DNA of 64,000 bases from Dehalococcoidia bacterium (GTDB taxonomy: Bacteria > Chloroflexota > Dehalococcoidia > Tepidiformales > Tepidiformaceae). Both the position numbers and the translations under genes were made by a program. The notes under the pieces are model-generated. The model was not told where the DNA came from and searched no databases. It was given only the letters and a program-made list of their open reading frames with translations. The stretch lies in assembly GCA_022827945.1 (NCBI GenBank), contig JAJEIT010000055.1:17075-81074 (forward strand). The letters run 5' to 3'. The stretch's first letter is position 1; every line of letters begins with the position of its first letter. Below are positions 1 through 9,177 of this stretch, piece after piece.

Positions 1-723
1 GTTGCTCTCCACCTGCGGGATGTAGAGCGCTTCAAGGCCCAGCCAGCGGTTGTCCTCGCCGGCCTCGTCGTCTTCGAGCTCCAGATCGTCCGCCGACCAG
101 ACCTGCACGGTCTTCTTGGCCGCGAGCATGATCTGGCGCAGCTGCGGGTAGCGCGGCTCGCCGAACTCGTTCGAGATCGAGACGACCGCGGGAAGGTCCA
201 CCTCGACCGTCTGAAAGCCGTCGTCCAGCACCCGCTCGACCGTGAGCGTGTCGCCGTCCAGCTCCATCGACTTCGCGATCGTCACGCAGGGGATGCCGAG
301 CTGCTCGGCCACGCCCAGCGGGGCGACGCCCATGTCCCAGTCGGCCGAGGCGCGCCCCATCAGGACGAGGTCCACGTCGCCGATCTTTTCGATGGCGCGT
401 GACAGCGCGGTCGCGGTCTGGAAGTTATCGATGTTCTCGAAGTCGGGGTCGCTCAGCAGGACGCCTTCGTCGGCGCCCATCGCGAGGGCGTGCTTGATGG
501 CGTCGCGCGCCGAGTCCTCGCCGAGGCTGATGACCGTGATCTTGCCCTCGCCGGCGGCGTCCTTCAGGCGCAGCGCCGCCTCCGTGGCCTGGGGGTCGTA
601 GGGGTTCACCACCGGCGCGATGCCCTGCGCGGGAATCACGCGCTTCGCCGCTTCATCGACGGCGAATTGCGAGGCCGGCGTCTCCGGATCGGGGATCTGC
701 TTGACGCAGACGACTATGTTCAC
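1..723 (-). CDS. etfB: Electron transfer flavoprotein beta subunit, 3' end cut by the window edge
   Basis: Minus frame open from 723 (GTG) to base 1: VNIVVCVKQIPDPETPAS... VVNPYDPQATEAALRLKD... typical EtfB N-terminus. Absent from the ORF track because no stop lies in the window. Confidence 0.9.
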   Translation of the reverse strand, partial: MNIVVCVKQIPDPETPASQFAVDEAAKRVIPAQGIAPVVNPYDPQATEAALRLKDAAGEGKITVISLGEDSARDAIKHALAMGADEGVLLSDPDFENIDNFQTATALSRAIEKIGDVDLVLMGRASADWDMGVAPLGVAEQLGIPCVTIAKSMELDGDTLTVERVLDDGFQTVEVDLPAVVSISNEFGEPRYPQLRQIMLAAKKTVQVWSADDLELEDDEAGEDNRWLGLEALYIPQVESN

Positions 724-950
724 GCTGACGCCAACTCCTTCTGACAGACAGGTCGGGAATGGATGGAGCGGGGCAGGGCCAGCCATGCGCCGCTGCGCCC
801 GCCAGCGTAGCACGCTCGCGCAGCTTGTGAAATCTCGCACGCACCCGATTTCCCATTGGCAGCGGGCCTGATGCCGTTCGAGCCGCGAGGTCCACCCCGG
901 ATACGAGCCCCTCGCGGACCAGCGGTAAAACCTGCCGGCGTGAACGTTGT

Positions 951-976
951 GTTTCGAAACGTGCCGGAAACATGCC
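951..976. promoter_or_regulatory. Candidate operator upstream of amt: palindrome GTTTCGAAAC overlapping direct repeats GAAACGTGCC / GAAACATGCC at 11-bp spacing
   Basis: Read directly: 951 gtttcgaaacgtgccggaaacatgcc 976. Confidence 0.35.
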
Positions 977-1055
977 TGCAATCTGCGAGAAACCAACCGG
1001 TCATAGCTTCCCTCGCGAACGTTTCGCCCCATCCGGGGGCATCGAGGAGGATTGC

Positions 1056-2507
1056 ATGAAACGTGCCCTACCGGCCCTGCGCCGGCCGACCGCCATGCTT
1101 GCAGGCGGCCTGCTCGCGCTCGGCATCATTTCCGTGGTCTCCGCCCAGGACGGCGCCGAGGACCTCGCTGACATCATCAGCGCGGTCGACACCGCCTGGT
1201 TGCTGATCGCCGGCTTCCTCGTGTTCTTCATGCAGGCCGGTTTCGCCATGCTCACGGCGGGCTTCGTCCGCTCCAAGGAGACGGCGAACATCCTGATGAA
1301 GAACATGATCGACGCCTGCGTGGGAGGCATCTCCTTCTGGCTCGTCGGCTGGGCTTTCGCCTACGGCGTCAGCGATGCTTCGAACGAGTTCATCGGGCTC
1401 GGCAACTTCGGCTTGAACCAGCTTGCCGAAGCGGGCTATGGCCACGCCGACTGGTTCTTCCAGTTCGCATTCGCCGCAGCCGCCGCCACGATCGTGGCCG
1501 GCGCCCTGGCGGGACGCACCAAGTACTCGGCCTACCTCATCTACACGGTCGTCGTCACCGGCTTCATCTACCCCGTGGTGGTCCACTGGGGCTGGGACGG
1601 GACCACGTGGATGGGCGCCTTCACGGACGACATCTGGCTGGGCAACGGCTACGTCGACTTCGCAGGCTCGGGCATCGTCCACACCGTGGGCGGCATCACC
1701 GGTCTCATGGGCGCTATCGCCGTGGGCGCGCGCCTCGGCAAGTACGGCCCCAACGGCGAAGTAAGGGCCATCCCCGGCCACAACATCTCGATCGCCACGA
1801 TCGGCATGTTCATCCTCTGGTTCGGCTGGTACGGGTTCAACCCGGGCTCCACGCTCGGGCTCTCGGGTGGCGGCGCAGCCCTCGCCGCGAGTGTCGCCGT
1901 GACCACGACGTTGGCGGCAGGCGCCGGCGGCATCACGGCGATGCTCTGGTCGCGCTTCCGCACGGGCCGTTACGACGCCGGCCTCACCATCAACGGAATC
2001 CTCGCCGGCCTCGTGGCCATCACGGCCGGCACGGCCACGGTCGACCCGTGGGCATCGGTCGTCATCGGCGCCATCGGCGCGCTGGTCATGTACTACGGCG
2101 TGCAACTCCTGGATGCCAGGTTCCGCATCGACGATCCCGTCGGCGCCGTCTCCGTGCATGCCTTCGCCGGCATCTGGGGCGTCATCGCCGTCGGCCTCTT
2201 CTCATCCCAGGCCGGAATGGAAGCAGCCGGCTACGCCAATCCGCAGCACTACGGCCTCTTCCTGGGCGGCGGCGGCGAGCAGCTGCTGATGCAGCTCATC
2301 GGCATCGCGGCCATCGTCGGCTGGACGGCTGTGACGGGCGGTATTCTCTTCTTCGCTATCAAGTTCACCGTGGGACTCCGCGTGAGCGAGGAAGAAGAGA
2401 TGCGCGGCCTCGACCTGATCGAGCACGGCGTCGATGCCTACCCGGACTTCGGTCCTTCTGGCTCTGGCATCTTCGGTGCCGCCGAGATCGGCGGAGGCGG
2501 CAGGTGA
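1056..2507 (+). CDS. amt: Ammonium transporter (Amt family) with signal-like N-terminus
   Basis: ATG after gaggagg RBS; AWLLIAGFLVFFMQAGFAMLTAGFVRSKET... GDWFF/WFGWYGFNPGS... Amt motifs; followed by P-II gene. Confidence 0.93.
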   Translation: MKRALPALRRPTAMLAGGLLALGIISVVSAQDGAEDLADIISAVDTAWLLIAGFLVFFMQAGFAMLTAGFVRSKETANILMKNMIDACVGGISFWLVGWAFAYGVSDASNEFIGLGNFGLNQLAEAGYGHADWFFQFAFAAAAATIVAGALAGRTKYSAYLIYTVVVTGFIYPVVVHWGWDGTTWMGAFTDDIWLGNGYVDFAGSGIVHTVGGITGLMGAIAVGARLGKYGPNGEVRAIPGHNISIATIGMFILWFGWYGFNPGSTLGLSGGGAALAASVAVTTTLAAGAGGITAMLWSRFRTGRYDAGLTINGILAGLVAITAGTATVDPWASVVIGAIGALVMYYGVQLLDARFRIDDPVGAVSVHAFAGIWGVIAVGLFSSQAGMEAAGYANPQHYGLFLGGGGEQLLMQLIGIAAIVGWTAVTGGILFFAIKFTVGLRVSEEEEMRGLDLIEHGVDAYPDFGPSGSGIFGAAEIGGGGR

Positions 2508-2556
2508 GCGCAGGCCACATCCCGCATCCGACCCTGAGTCCGGAAAGGAGTTCCCG

Positions 2557-2898
2557 GTGAAAAAGATCGAAGCCATCATCCGGCCGAGCGCACTCGAACC
2601 CGTAAAGGACGCGCTCGACGAGCTCGGCTTCTCCGGCGGCATCACCGTCTGGGAGGTCAAGGGCCACGGCAAACAGCGTGGCATCACCGAGCAGTGGCGC
2701 GGTCGCGAGTACCGTGTGGAGTACCTCTCCAAGGTGTTCCTCACCCTTGTGGTCGCCGACGACAAGGCCGACGCTGTCGTGGACGCTGTTCTCGATAACG
2801 CCAGTTCCGGCGAGATCGGCGACGGCAAGGTCTTCATCTCGAACGTGGAGGATGCCGTTCGCGTCCGCACCCGCGAACGCGGAGACGAGGCGCTTTAG
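2557..2898 (+). CDS. glnK: Nitrogen regulatory protein P-II
   Basis: VKKIEAIIRPSALEPVKDALDELGFSGGITVWEVKGHGKQRG...RGREYRVEYLSK; T-loop Tyr present; adjacent to amt; ggaaaggag RBS. Confidence 0.92.
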   Translation: MKKIEAIIRPSALEPVKDALDELGFSGGITVWEVKGHGKQRGITEQWRGREYRVEYLSKVFLTLVVADDKADAVVDAVLDNASSGEIGDGKVFISNVEDAVRVRTRERGDEAL

Positions 2899-2917
2899 CC
2901 TCCCACGTCCCCCGGCT

Positions 2918-2950
2918 GAGGGGCCGGGCGCAACCCGCGCCCGGCCCCTC
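2918..2950 (+). terminator. Perfect 14-bp stem with 5-nt loop downstream of glnK, no U-tract
   Basis: GAGGGGCCGGGCGC-AACCC-GCGCCCGGCCCCTC. Confidence 0.5.
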
Positions 2951-3001
2951 TCCCATATCCCCCGCGACACGAGAACAACCCCTACTCCAGGAGGTGAGGC
3001 T

Positions 3002-3445
3002 GTGGACGGAACGCCCTTCGAGGCGCGCGTTCGAAGCCTCCACGAAGGCTGGGTCGAGCGGCGCGAGTCCGGTTTCCTTTCCCGCTCCCACGACTTCGAC
3101 TCCCAGCGCCGCGTCCTCGCCAACATCCACCGCTGGGCCGGCGAGTGCATCGAGGACATCCGCCACGTTTACGGCGAGGCATTCCCCATCGCCATCGAAC
3201 CGCTCGGCGACTCGGCCCCCTTCGGCATCACCGTCGGCGCGGTCCAACGCGCCGCCTTCGAGCTCGTCGACCGCGGAGGAGGCGAGCGCTCCTCCTGGCA
3301 GGTGGTGGCCCGCGTCGCCACCGGGGCCGGCGAACCCCCCGAGGAGCGACGCGTGCGCCACTGGCGGCGCAGCCAGGTCGAAGAGATCCTGCTCTCGCTC
3401 CTCAGCGCCTACGAGCGCTCCCTTACCCGCGAAGTCTCAGCCTGA
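3002..3445 (+). CDS. Conserved hypothetical protein
   Basis: GTG after ccaggaggtgaggc; 147 aa, VDGTPFEARVRSLHEGWVERRESGF... Confidence 0.65.
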   Translation: MDGTPFEARVRSLHEGWVERRESGFLSRSHDFDSQRRVLANIHRWAGECIEDIRHVYGEAFPIAIEPLGDSAPFGITVGAVQRAAFELVDRGGGERSSWQVVARVATGAGEPPEERRVRHWRRSQVEEILLSLLSAYERSLTREVSA

Positions 3446-4906
3446 TCAACCCCCCACCACCTGGTCCCTTGCGGCCCTCGCCACGATCGCGTCCGTAAGG
3501 CCCGCGAAGATGCGCTTGTGGATGGGCCAGAGCGCGTACCAGTAGAGCAGCCCCGCCGCCCCCGCCGGGTGGAAGTGCGCCCCCGTCACGATGCGCGACC
3601 CCGCCCCTTCGGGGGTCACTTCGAACTCGAGGATGGCGATGCCGGGCAGCTTCATCTCCGCGAGCAGCGTGAGACGCCGCCCCGGCTCCACCCCCACGAC
3701 CCGCCAGAAGTCGAGCGCGTCGCCCGTCCGGATCTCCGTCGGGTGCCGGCGCCCCCGCCGCCTCCCAACGCCCCCCACCAGGCGATCCAGCAGCCCGCGC
3801 AGGTTCCAGAGCCAGTTCCCGTAGTACCACCCGTTCGACCCGCCGATCGCCGAGACTACGCCCCACACCGCCTCCGGCGACGCGCCGCAGGTCCGCTCGA
3901 CGCGCTCCCCGCGGCTGTAAAACGAGATGTCGGCCCGGTGGTCGCGCATGGCGAACGACCCCTCGGTCCACCGCGCCGGCAGCTCTGCCGTCCGCTCGGC
4001 CTCGAGGGCGGCGCGGACCGCTTCTTCGTAGGTGTGCAGCTCGATCGGGATGCGTGCCTGCAGGTCCGTCTCCGGATCGACCACGAGGTCGTGTCGCAGG
4101 CCGTCGATGAGCGGCCGGGCGACGCTCGATGGCACCGCCGTTACGAGGTCGAGCCAGTAGGAGGAGAGCCGTGGGCTGAGCACCGACACCGGGACGATGG
4201 CCAGCCGCCGCCCCACGGCCTTCGCGAAGCGCGTGAGCAGATCCTGGTATCGCACCACCTCGGGGCCGCCTGCGTCGTACACGTGGCTCCCGGGCGGCTC
4301 CGTTTCCGGCAGGCGCACGAGGTACTCGATCAGGTCGTCCAGGGCGATGGGCTGGGTCAGCGACCGCACCCAGCGCGGTGTCACCATCACCGGCAGGTGG
4401 TAGACGAGGTCCCGGATGACCTCGAACGCCGCCGAGCCCGGCCCCACCACGATGCCCGCGCGAACCTCCGTCACGTCCACGGCGCCCCCGCGCAGGACGT
4501 CTCCAGTCTCGCGGCGCGAGGCGAGGTGCGCGGACGCCGCCCCGCGGGGCTGCAGCCCGCCCAGGTAGACGAGGCGGCTCACCCCCGCCGCCTCGGCCGC
4601 CCGGCGCGTGTTCTCCGCCGCCCGCCGGTCGCGCTCCGGAAAGTCCGTTCCCGAGGCCATCGAGTGGACCAGGTAGTAGACGAGGCCGACGCCCTCGAAG
4701 GCGTTGTCGAGGGACTCGGTGTCGAGCGCGTCCGCCTGCACCACTTCCACCCCCTCCCACTCGCGCGCTTCGAGCGTTTCCCGCTGTCTCCCCGCCGCCC
4801 GTACCGCGTGCCCCTCCTCGACGAGCCGGGGCACGAGATGGCTGCCCACGTACCCCGAGGCCCCCAGCACCAGCACCGTCGCCACCTGTACCTCCCCGGC
4901 TGCCAT
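3446..4906 (-). CDS. NAD(P)-binding SDR/epimerase-like protein with C-terminal DUF2867-type domain
   Basis: VLVLGASGYVGSHLVPRLVEEGHAVRAAGR Rossmann motif; C-terminal GAHFHPAGAAGLLYWYALWPIHKRIFAGL. Confidence 0.88.
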   Translation of the reverse strand: MAAGEVQVATVLVLGASGYVGSHLVPRLVEEGHAVRAAGRQRETLEAREWEGVEVVQADALDTESLDNAFEGVGLVYYLVHSMASGTDFPERDRRAAENTRRAAEAAGVSRLVYLGGLQPRGAASAHLASRRETGDVLRGGAVDVTEVRAGIVVGPGSAAFEVIRDLVYHLPVMVTPRWVRSLTQPIALDDLIEYLVRLPETEPPGSHVYDAGGPEVVRYQDLLTRFAKAVGRRLAIVPVSVLSPRLSSYWLDLVTAVPSSVARPLIDGLRHDLVVDPETDLQARIPIELHTYEEAVRAALEAERTAELPARWTEGSFAMRDHRADISFYSRGERVERTCGASPEAVWGVVSAIGGSNGWYYGNWLWNLRGLLDRLVGGVGRRRGRRHPTEIRTGDALDFWRVVGVEPGRRLTLLAEMKLPGIAILEFEVTPEGAGSRIVTGAHFHPAGAAGLLYWYALWPIHKRIFAGLTDAIVARAARDQVVGG

Positions 4907-4929
4907 TTCCCGGCCCCAGGATATATAAT
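4900..4929 (+). promoter_or_regulatory. Predicted promoter of mazEF: -35 ctgcca, 18-bp spacer, perfect -10 TATAAT inside an AT palindrome (4920-4934)
   Basis: ctgcca(4900-4905) and TATAAT(4924-4929) within gATATATAATATATc. Confidence 0.55.
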
Positions 4930-4954
4930 ATATCTCCGAGGGAGGGATGTTGGC

Positions 4955-5194
4955 ATGGGAGCCGAGTCACATGTCTCCAGGTGGGGCACGAGCCTCGCGG
5001 TACGCATCCCGAAGCCAATCGCGGAGCAGTGGGGCGTCCGGGAAGGCTCGACCATAGAGATCGTTGCGGAAGGTGACGAGGTGATCCTGCGCAAGCGGCC
5101 CTACGACCTGGCAACGATGCTCGCGCAGGTCGACCCCGGCGCCCTCCACCCGGAGCAGGATGCAGGGCCGGCTGTTGGTCGCGAGGAGTGGTAG
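4955..5194 (+). CDS. mazE: AbrB/MazE-type antitoxin
   Basis: HVSRWGTSLAVRIPKPIAEQWGVREGSTIEIVAEGDEVILRKR; ends overlapping the mazF start. Confidence 0.88.
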   Translation: MGAESHVSRWGTSLAVRIPKPIAEQWGVREGSTIEIVAEGDEVILRKRPYDLATMLAQVDPGALHPEQDAGPAVGREEW

Positions 5195-5529
5195 ACCGAG
5201 ACTATGTCCCCGCCCGCGGTGACATAGTCTGGCTCAGCTTCACACCGCAAGCCGGGCACGAGCAGGCCGGCCATAGGCCGGCCCTCGTCTTGAGTCCGGA
5301 GTCCTACAACGAAGTAACCAGCCTGGCCCTCTGCTGCCCGATCACCTCTCGGGTCAGGGGCTATCCCTTCGAGGTCGCGCTTCCCACGAACATCCCCGTC
5401 ACCGGCGTTATTCTCGCCGACCAGCTGCGTAGCCTTGACTGGCGAGCAAGGGGGGCTCGCTTCGAGTGTCGAGCCCCTCGACAGGTTGTGAGCGAAGCAC
5501 TGGAAAAAGTTGGCGTGCTGTTGGAGTAG
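5188..5529 (+). CDS. mazF: MazF/PemK-type endoribonuclease toxin
   Basis: YVPARGDIVWLSFTPQAGHEQAGHRPALVLSPESYN...VILADQLRSLDW. Confidence 0.92.
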   Translation: MVDRDYVPARGDIVWLSFTPQAGHEQAGHRPALVLSPESYNEVTSLALCCPITSRVRGYPFEVALPTNIPVTGVILADQLRSLDWRARGARFECRAPRQVVSEALEKVGVLLE

Positions 5530-5548
5530 GCGAACCGGTCCATTCCCT

Positions 5549-5571
5549 GGGAGCGCGTTGGCGCGCCTCCC
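5549..5571. terminator. Hairpin between convergent mazF and purU
   Basis: GGGAGCGCGTTGGCGCGCCTCCC. Confidence 0.35.
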
Positions 5572-5582
5572 CCCTCCCGCCG

Positions 5583-6455
5583 CTAGTGGAACACCACCGT
5601 CTTGTTGTCGTACACGAGGACGCGATCCTCGACGTGCCAGCGGACTGCTCGCGCCAGCACCGTCCGCTCCACTTCCCGGCCAAGCCGCATGAGGTCCGCC
5701 CGTGCGTTCCGGTGCGTCACCCGCACGACGTCCTGCTCGATGATGGGCCCGGCGTCCAGCTCCGCCGTCGCGTAGTGCGCCGTCGCCCCGATGATCTTGA
5801 CCCCCCGCTTCTCCGCCTGCCCGTACGGGTCGGCGCCCGCGAACGCCGGCAGGAACGAGTGGTGGATATTGATGACCTTCTGCGGGTATTCGCCCAGGAA
5901 CATCGGAGTCAGGATCTGCATGTAGCGCGCGAGCACCACGAGGTCGACGCGGCCGCGCAGGAGGTCGAGCATTGCCTTCTCCTGCTCGACCTTCGTCTCT
6001 CGCGTCACCGGCAGGTGCTCGAACGGCACGTTGAACCGCTCCGCCAGCGGCCGCAGGGTCTCACGGTTGGAGATCACCATGGCAATGTCCGCCTCGAGCT
6101 CTTCCGTCCGCGCCCGCCACAGCAGGTCCAGCACGCAGTTGGGCTCGCGTGTGCAGAGGATGGCGATGCGCGGCCGGTCGGCGCTGTAGGAGACGCGCCA
6201 CTGCATGTCGAACTTGCTGGCGACCGCGGACCCGAATCCCGCGGCCACCTCCGCCGCGGGCGTGGTCAGCCCCTCGAGGTCGTACTCGACGCGCAGGAAG
6301 AACTGTGGGCTCTCCCCGCCGTTTGAGTGCTGATCGCCTTGCAGGATGTTGGCGCCGTGCCGGTACAGGTAATCCGAGACGGCGGCCACGATTCCGGGCC
6401 GGTCCGGACACTGGACCAGCAACCGCGCGCTGCCCTCGGTCGGGGAGTCGCTCAT
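5583..6455 (-). CDS. purU: Formyltetrahydrofolate deformylase
   Basis: LLVQCPDRPGIVAAVSDYLYRHGANI ACT domain plus formyltransferase core NIHHSFLPAFAGADPYGQA. Confidence 0.93.
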   Translation of the reverse strand: MSDSPTEGSARLLVQCPDRPGIVAAVSDYLYRHGANILQGDQHSNGGESPQFFLRVEYDLEGLTTPAAEVAAGFGSAVASKFDMQWRVSYSADRPRIAILCTREPNCVLDLLWRARTEELEADIAMVISNRETLRPLAERFNVPFEHLPVTRETKVEQEKAMLDLLRGRVDLVVLARYMQILTPMFLGEYPQKVINIHHSFLPAFAGADPYGQAEKRGVKIIGATAHYATAELDAGPIIEQDVVRVTHRNARADLMRLGREVERTVLARAVRWHVEDRVLVYDNKTVVFH

Positions 6456-6523
6456 AGCCTGATCATACGTCGCGGGCGGTCCGAAGGTAGTGCATTTGTG
6501 CCATACCGCGTGCCGCGCCGCGC

Positions 6524-8071
6524 CTACTGGTACATGATGAGGTCCGGCACCTGCTCGATGGCCTGCACCTGCTCCGGGGTCATCACCGGCGTGTCCTGGT
6601 CGAAGAACAGCTTCAGCGCCGGCCGCTCCGACGGTGCCGTGAGTGCGTACCAGTCGTAGTGCCGCAGCTTCAGGGCGGCGGTGCCGAAGCCGTCCATGTC
6701 GATCGACACCTCGACGCCCTCCACGTCTTCGACCATGTCACGGTCGCGCAGCATTCTCGCGGCGAACTGGTGGACCATCAGGATCTTCGGAGGGATACCC
6801 TCCTCCTCCACCAGTGTGGCCAGGTAGTGCTGCACCTCGTTCACGTGCTGCGCGCTGATCCCGCCGATGGCGAGGCCCGGCCTCACGCCCAGGTGTTCGG
6901 TCGCGAACTCGGGGTCGAGCGCCATGTGCACGAACGGCTCGCGCAGGAACTCCTCCAGCAGCTTCACTTCCGTCAGCGGGTCGCTCCAGCCGATCTGCAC
7001 GTCCAGGAAGAGGATCATGTCCCGCTCCCGGGCCGCCTCCACGTACTCGGCGATGCGCTCGTGGTCCAGCCGCCCGAGCCAGGTGCCATCCAGTGTCGGG
7101 TACGCCTGGGCCACGCCCGTGATCAGGTGGAAGGCGGGGATCACCTCCCGCGGGCCGTTGAGCTGGTCGTACCGCGCCGCCCAGCGAGCCACCTCGTTGG
7201 CGACCTCCGCCGGCGTTCCGTGTCCCAGGACGCCCATCGCCGGCACACCAGGGAATCCGTAGAACGAGACGATCTGGGCGTCCTCGAAGACCGACTGGAC
7301 CGTCGGTGGTCGGGGGAACGTCCAGGCCCGTTCGGTGTCGGAGACGATCAGGTACTTCCCTCCCGGCGAGAAGTGCGTCAGGCCGCCCAGAAGCGGGGCC
7401 ACTCCCGCGCCCCAGGCTCGCGTGGGCAGGATGTGTCCCTCTGCGAACGACCAGACGGACAGACCGGGGACGGTGCCGTCTGGGCCGCGCTCCCAGTTCA
7501 CCCAGCCGAGCGCCCGCCCGGCGAACGCCTCGCGCAGTTCGAGGCGCGGCCCCGTCCACTCCACCCACGTAGCCCCGTCCCGGAGCATCACGTCGCACTG
7601 GGGAATGCCGTTGATGTTGCTGATCGGAATCGACTCTGACCATCCGAGCGACTCCGAGGCCACTTCGACACTCGAGTCCTGGCCGTAGCACAGGTAGGCG
7701 CGCTCGCCCGTCAGGCGCAGTGGCGCCTCACCGTCCACGACGTGCCCGGAGCTGCCTCCTCCCGGCAGCCGCAGGTCGACTTCGGTCGGGAGGTCACACG
7801 TAATCTCGATGGAGAGCGGCGTGCTCAGCCGAACGTTGGGTACTGAGGTCCCGCGTGCCGCTGCTACGGTGCTGTCGTAAGTAGCCTCGGCCGTGACCTG
7901 GCAGCCGGCGTCTGCCGCGGCTGCGGAATTGCCCCCGGCAATCCAGATGAGAAGTGCGAAAACGCCGGCCAGGGCGAACCCCAGCTTTGTCAGTAGTGCA
8001 GGCATCGTCGAGAAGCCCTCCAGGACTGCCACCAAGCCCTTCCAGCGAATATTAGCAATGTGCTTATGCAT
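6524..8071 (-). CDS. Large secreted/membrane-anchored protein of unknown function
   Basis: Hydrophobic N-terminal segment LLTKLGFALAGVFALLIWIAGGNSAAAA; repeated beta-strand-like segments ILFLDVQIGW, HMALDPEF. Confidence 0.7.
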   Translation of the reverse strand: MHKHIANIRWKGLVAVLEGFSTMPALLTKLGFALAGVFALLIWIAGGNSAAAADAGCQVTAEATYDSTVAAARGTSVPNVRLSTPLSIEITCDLPTEVDLRLPGGGSSGHVVDGEAPLRLTGERAYLCYGQDSSVEVASESLGWSESIPISNINGIPQCDVMLRDGATWVEWTGPRLELREAFAGRALGWVNWERGPDGTVPGLSVWSFAEGHILPTRAWGAGVAPLLGGLTHFSPGGKYLIVSDTERAWTFPRPPTVQSVFEDAQIVSFYGFPGVPAMGVLGHGTPAEVANEVARWAARYDQLNGPREVIPAFHLITGVAQAYPTLDGTWLGRLDHERIAEYVEAARERDMILFLDVQIGWSDPLTEVKLLEEFLREPFVHMALDPEFATEHLGVRPGLAIGGISAQHVNEVQHYLATLVEEEGIPPKILMVHQFAARMLRDRDMVEDVEGVEVSIDMDGFGTAALKLRHYDWYALTAPSERPALKLFFDQDTPVMTPEQVQAIEQVPDLIMYQ

Positions 8072-8276
8072 TTGGCTACTTCTTAACGAAAGGAAGTCGA
8101 ACCGTCGCACCTCCTTCGTTCCAGCGTGCCCGACCGAGGCCCCGCTCGCCATTGCGAGACCGGAGGGCCTTTCCGCGGCGTTTTCTCCCGCCATATTGAC
8201 CCTCCCTCCCCACGGCACGCCCTCTCTGGCCGAATAGAATCGGCGGGCAGGCCCGCGGGGCATGCGGAGGTGTTCC

Positions 8277-8927
8277 ATGACCATGGCAACAGAGACTCCC
8301 GCCGTTCACCAGCGACTCGGTCGCGGCTTCACCAGGAAAGTCACGCGGGGAGCCGTGCTCCTGCTTCCCCTCATGGTCACCTTCTGGCTCATCCAGTTCG
8401 CCTTCCAGACGATGGACGGCCTGCTCCAACCCATCATCTCCGCCATCGCCGGCGAGGAGATCCCGGGCCTCAGTTTCGCCATCATCATCGTGGCGCTCTT
8501 CATCGTCGGCGCCCTCAGTTCGACCCTTCTCTTCCGCACGCCGGGTTACCTCATCGAGCGGGGCATCACCGCCCTGCCGGGCGTCGGCGCGGTCTACAGC
8601 ACCACCAAGAAGCTCCTGCCCGGCTCTGATCCCGGAGCCAGGGCCCCGACTGGCTTCGACACCGTTGTCCGCATCGAATACCCCCGCAAGGGCGTGTGGT
8701 CCGTCGGCTTCCTGATGGGTTTCATCGAAGCGGACGCGGGCAAGAAGGTCGGCGTCGTCTATATGCCCTCGACGCCCATGCCCCAGTCCGGCTGGCTCGT
8801 CCAGCTCCCCCTCGAGGACATCGAGGTGACGGACTGGAGCTCGGCCCAGGCCATGCAGTACATCGTCTCCGCCGGTGTCAGCTGCCCGGACACGATGGCC
8901 ATGAGCGCGCTCGAGGCGCCCGCGTGA
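8277..8927 (+). CDS. DUF502-family membrane protein
   Basis: VLLLPLMVTFWLIQFAFQTMDGLLQPI... ALPGVGAVYSTTKKLL. Confidence 0.85.
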   Translation: MTMATETPAVHQRLGRGFTRKVTRGAVLLLPLMVTFWLIQFAFQTMDGLLQPIISAIAGEEIPGLSFAIIIVALFIVGALSSTLLFRTPGYLIERGITALPGVGAVYSTTKKLLPGSDPGARAPTGFDTVVRIEYPRKGVWSVGFLMGFIEADAGKKVGVVYMPSTPMPQSGWLVQLPLEDIEVTDWSSAQAMQYIVSAGVSCPDTMAMSALEAPA

Positions 8928-9100
8928 AGCTGGTGAGGATGGCGCTCCACCTGCTCATCTTCGCGGTGGCTGCCGTCGTCTTCTTCCTCGGACTTGGTAT
9001 CGGCCTCTCGCAGAACCCGGGCATCGGCACCCTCCTCTGGCTTGTCGCTGCCGGCATCGCGGTCGCGAACGCTATCTGGATGACGCGGCGTCGCCGGTAG
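8924..9100 (+). CDS. Small membrane protein (58 aa), translationally coupled to DUF502 gene
   Basis: GTGA overlap with the upstream stop; VKLVRMALHLLIFAVAAVVFFLGLGIGLSQNPGIGTLLWLVAAGIAVANAIWMTRRRR, two TM segments. Confidence 0.6.
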   Translation: MKLVRMALHLLIFAVAAVVFFLGLGIGLSQNPGIGTLLWLVAAGIAVANAIWMTRRRR

Positions 9101-9177
9101 GGCGCCGCCGATCTTCCGCCTCTCCCGTTCCTGTACCATCCCCACGCCGCCGCGGGCACGCGGCGAGGAGGGCTGAC

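Noticed and set aside
242-601. Plus-strand ORFs at the left edge
   Set aside because: Antisense to etfB, which is open to the edge on the minus strand.
3518-4954. 5' part of the 558-aa ORF ending in MazE
   Set aside because: Antisense to the epimerase gene; only the last 79 codons from the ATG at 4955 match MazE.
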